NCBI RefSeq assembly: GCF_014836945.1
Contig: NZ_JACSPX010000001.1
Span: forward strand, 248,001-312,000
Source: Microbacterium commune
Lineage (GTDB): Bacteria > Actinomycetota > Actinomycetes > Actinomycetales > Microbacteriaceae
Direction of reading: 5' to 3'
Length of the DNA: 64,000 nt
A program made the translations under genes and the position numbers. Under the pieces are notes generated by a model. The model was not told the DNA's origin. It searched no databases and saw nothing but the letters and a program-made list of their open reading frames with translations. Below are positions 62,913 to 64,000 of this stretch, piece by piece (the stretch's first letter is position 1; each line of letters starts with the position of its first letter).

Positions 62913-64000
62913 TCTGAGGCCTCTACTCGCCACTTCGCGAAGACGCGGAACCCCCGCTCATCCGCAGGCAGGTACGGCAGATATCCGGCTCTCTGGAACA
63001 GGCGCAGCGATAGCGTGTTGTCCGCGTGGACGGTCGCCAGCAGACGCCTCGGCTCCTCCGCATCGAGCGCCCGCTCAGCCGCCGCGAGCACTGAGCCGCC
63101 GAGGCCCGAGCCCCGGCGGGCAGGCGCGATCGTCAGCGAGACCTCCCATGTCCCACTCCGCGTGCCGTCCCGGTCCCATCGCACCGTGGCGACAGGCTCC
63201 TCCCCGGATGAGATGATCAACAGCCGCCTATCCGAGTCGGCGATGGTGCGGGCCAGCCACGAGCGGTGAGCCTCTTGGTCGAGCGGCGCCTGCGAACGCG
63301 ATGCACTCCGTGTGGCCGGATCATCGCGCCAGGAGAACAGTCGTGTGGCATCCTCCATAGAGGCAGCACGCGCTGCGAGAGAAACAGGTTCGTCAGTCGA
63401 CGCGGCCGTCTGTGTGATCAGCTGCTCCCATGACGAGACGATCCGCCATGCCCCACGCCCGTCCACGAGCGACATCAAGCGCTCGCCCACCGCACGCCGC
63501 GCCTCGGGCGATCGCAACAGCTGCTCGACCAGATGGATCTTCTCGGCCAGCTCCGCGAACGAGCCGTCGCCCAGTCCGAGGGCGAGCTCGCGCTCGATCA
63601 TCTCGCGATACCCGTCGCGCTGGTTCTGCACTGCGCACACCGCAGCCATCGGCAGCCCGATGCAGGCGAAGTCCCACATGGACGTGCCTGCGGCGGTGAT
63701 GGCGAGATCCTGCTGGGCGGCGAGTGCTGGGAGGTCGTCGACGAACCCGAGCACCTTCATCTCATGACGCGACGACTCGGCAGCAGCGGCGACCGCGGCA
63801 CTCCCCCGCGGATCGACCACAGTCACGCGCAGTGCGAGCGAAATCTCGTCCAGAGCCCGGATCACTCGCGACGTGATCGAACGCGGATCTGTGCCGCCCA
63901 TCACCACGAGGACGTGTGCCGTGGCATCCGAGCGCTTGAGCCGACCCCGCTGATGCAGGACCTGCTCCCGGATCACCGCTCCGTCGATGCCTGCGATGTG
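62849..64000 (-). CDS. pseG: PseG-type nucleotide-sugar hydrolase fused to GNAT (PseH-like), partial
   Basis: The frame runs out of the window at 64000, so the N-terminal part is missing; 383 residues are visible. Residues near the visible start form the second GT-B half of PseG (HVLVVMGGTDPRSITSRVI, ITAAGTSMWDFACIGLPMA), which removes UDP from UDP-6-deoxy-AltdiNAc. The last ~165 residues are a GNAT domain (VSLTIAPARRGSGLGGSVL, acetyl-CoA loop) like PseH, which N-acetylates C4 of the same sugar. One protein may thus supply both steps before PseI. Ends of the convergent genes overlap by 64 bp. Confidence 0.85.
   Translation of the reverse strand, partial: HIAGIDGAVIREQVLHQRGRLKRSDATAHVLVVMGGTDPRSITSRVIRALDEISLALRVTVVDPRGSAAVAAAAESSRHEMKVLGFVDDLPALAAQQDLAITAAGTSMWDFACIGLPMAAVCAVQNQRDGYREMIERELALGLGDGSFAELAEKIHLVEQLLRSPEARRAVGERLMSLVDGRGAWRIVSSWEQLITQTAASTDEPVSLAARAASMEDATRLFSWRDDPATRSASRSQAPLDQEAHRSWLARTIADSDRRLLIISSGEEPVATVRWDRDGTRSGTWEVSLTIAPARRGSGLGGSVLAAAERALDAEEPRRLLATVHADNTLSLRLFQRAGYLPYLPADERGFRVFAKWRVEASDQIMSHASGVPRATSRVNVRP

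Overview
The DNA is very GC-rich with long open frames. It carries WhiB proteins, an MtrAB-LpqB system, a fused Kgd-type oxoglutarate decarboxylase/dehydrogenase and a mycothiol-type sigma/anti-sigma pair. These point to an actinobacterium, most likely a member of the Microbacteriaceae close to Microbacterium. This placement is inference from gene content and style; no rRNA or tRNA lies in the window.

Layout. 1-8.1 kb: the end of an old-yellow-enzyme gene, two CNNM/CBS membrane proteins, kgd and an Eis-like acetyltransferase. 8.1-17.8 kb: a block matching the Mycobacterium Rv3219-Rv3228 order (anti-sigma, sigma, aroA, rsgA, whiB1, pdtaS), then small hypotheticals and a SAF-domain/MinD-like pair. 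17.75-29.1 kb: an accessory nitrogen-catabolism locus. It holds an aminotransferase, a GntR regulator and a carbamate kinase on the minus strand. On the plus strand it holds DUF2877, ankyrin, FdrA-like and DUF1116 proteins, two nucleobase-type permeases and a CDA-fold deaminase. The set resembles Escherichia coli yahDEFGI and the allFGHK oxamate carbamoyltransferase genes. 29.1-39.8 kb: secA, a PadR regulator, a coiled-coil protein, hpf, comF and lpqB-mtrB-mtrA, again in mycobacterial order. 40-45.6 kb: a translationally coupled operon with DUF4129, DUF4350, MoxR and DUF58 genes. 45.6-47.5 kb: a Fur-family regulator with catalase. 47.7-55.9 kb: an aquaporin, SpoIIM/RDD membrane proteins, DUF3499, a degenerate metallopeptidase, DUF5719, a giant glycosyltransferase and whiB2. 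56.1-64 kb: surface-glycan genes: two O-antigen-ligase-like proteins, a GT2 enzyme, a GT29 (sialyltransferase)-like protein, pseudaminic acid synthase and a PseG-acetyltransferase fusion cut by the window end.

How the genes work together. In the accessory locus, imported ureide or nucleobase-like compounds are probably deaminated. A carbamoyl intermediate would then be phosphorolysed by the FdrA/DUF1116/DUF2877 proteins, and carbamate kinase would make ATP from the carbamoyl phosphate. The GntR protein probably controls both arms through three TGG-N4-CC(A/T) boxes spaced exactly 20 bp apart.

Regulatory style. Many transcription units start with a TA-x-x-x-T box 6-9 nt before an ATG or GTG and have no Shine-Dalgarno sequence, so they are probably leaderless or nearly so. 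Genes inside operons use ordinary GGAG-type sites or ATGA/GTGA overlaps. Strong GC hairpins separate most converging units.
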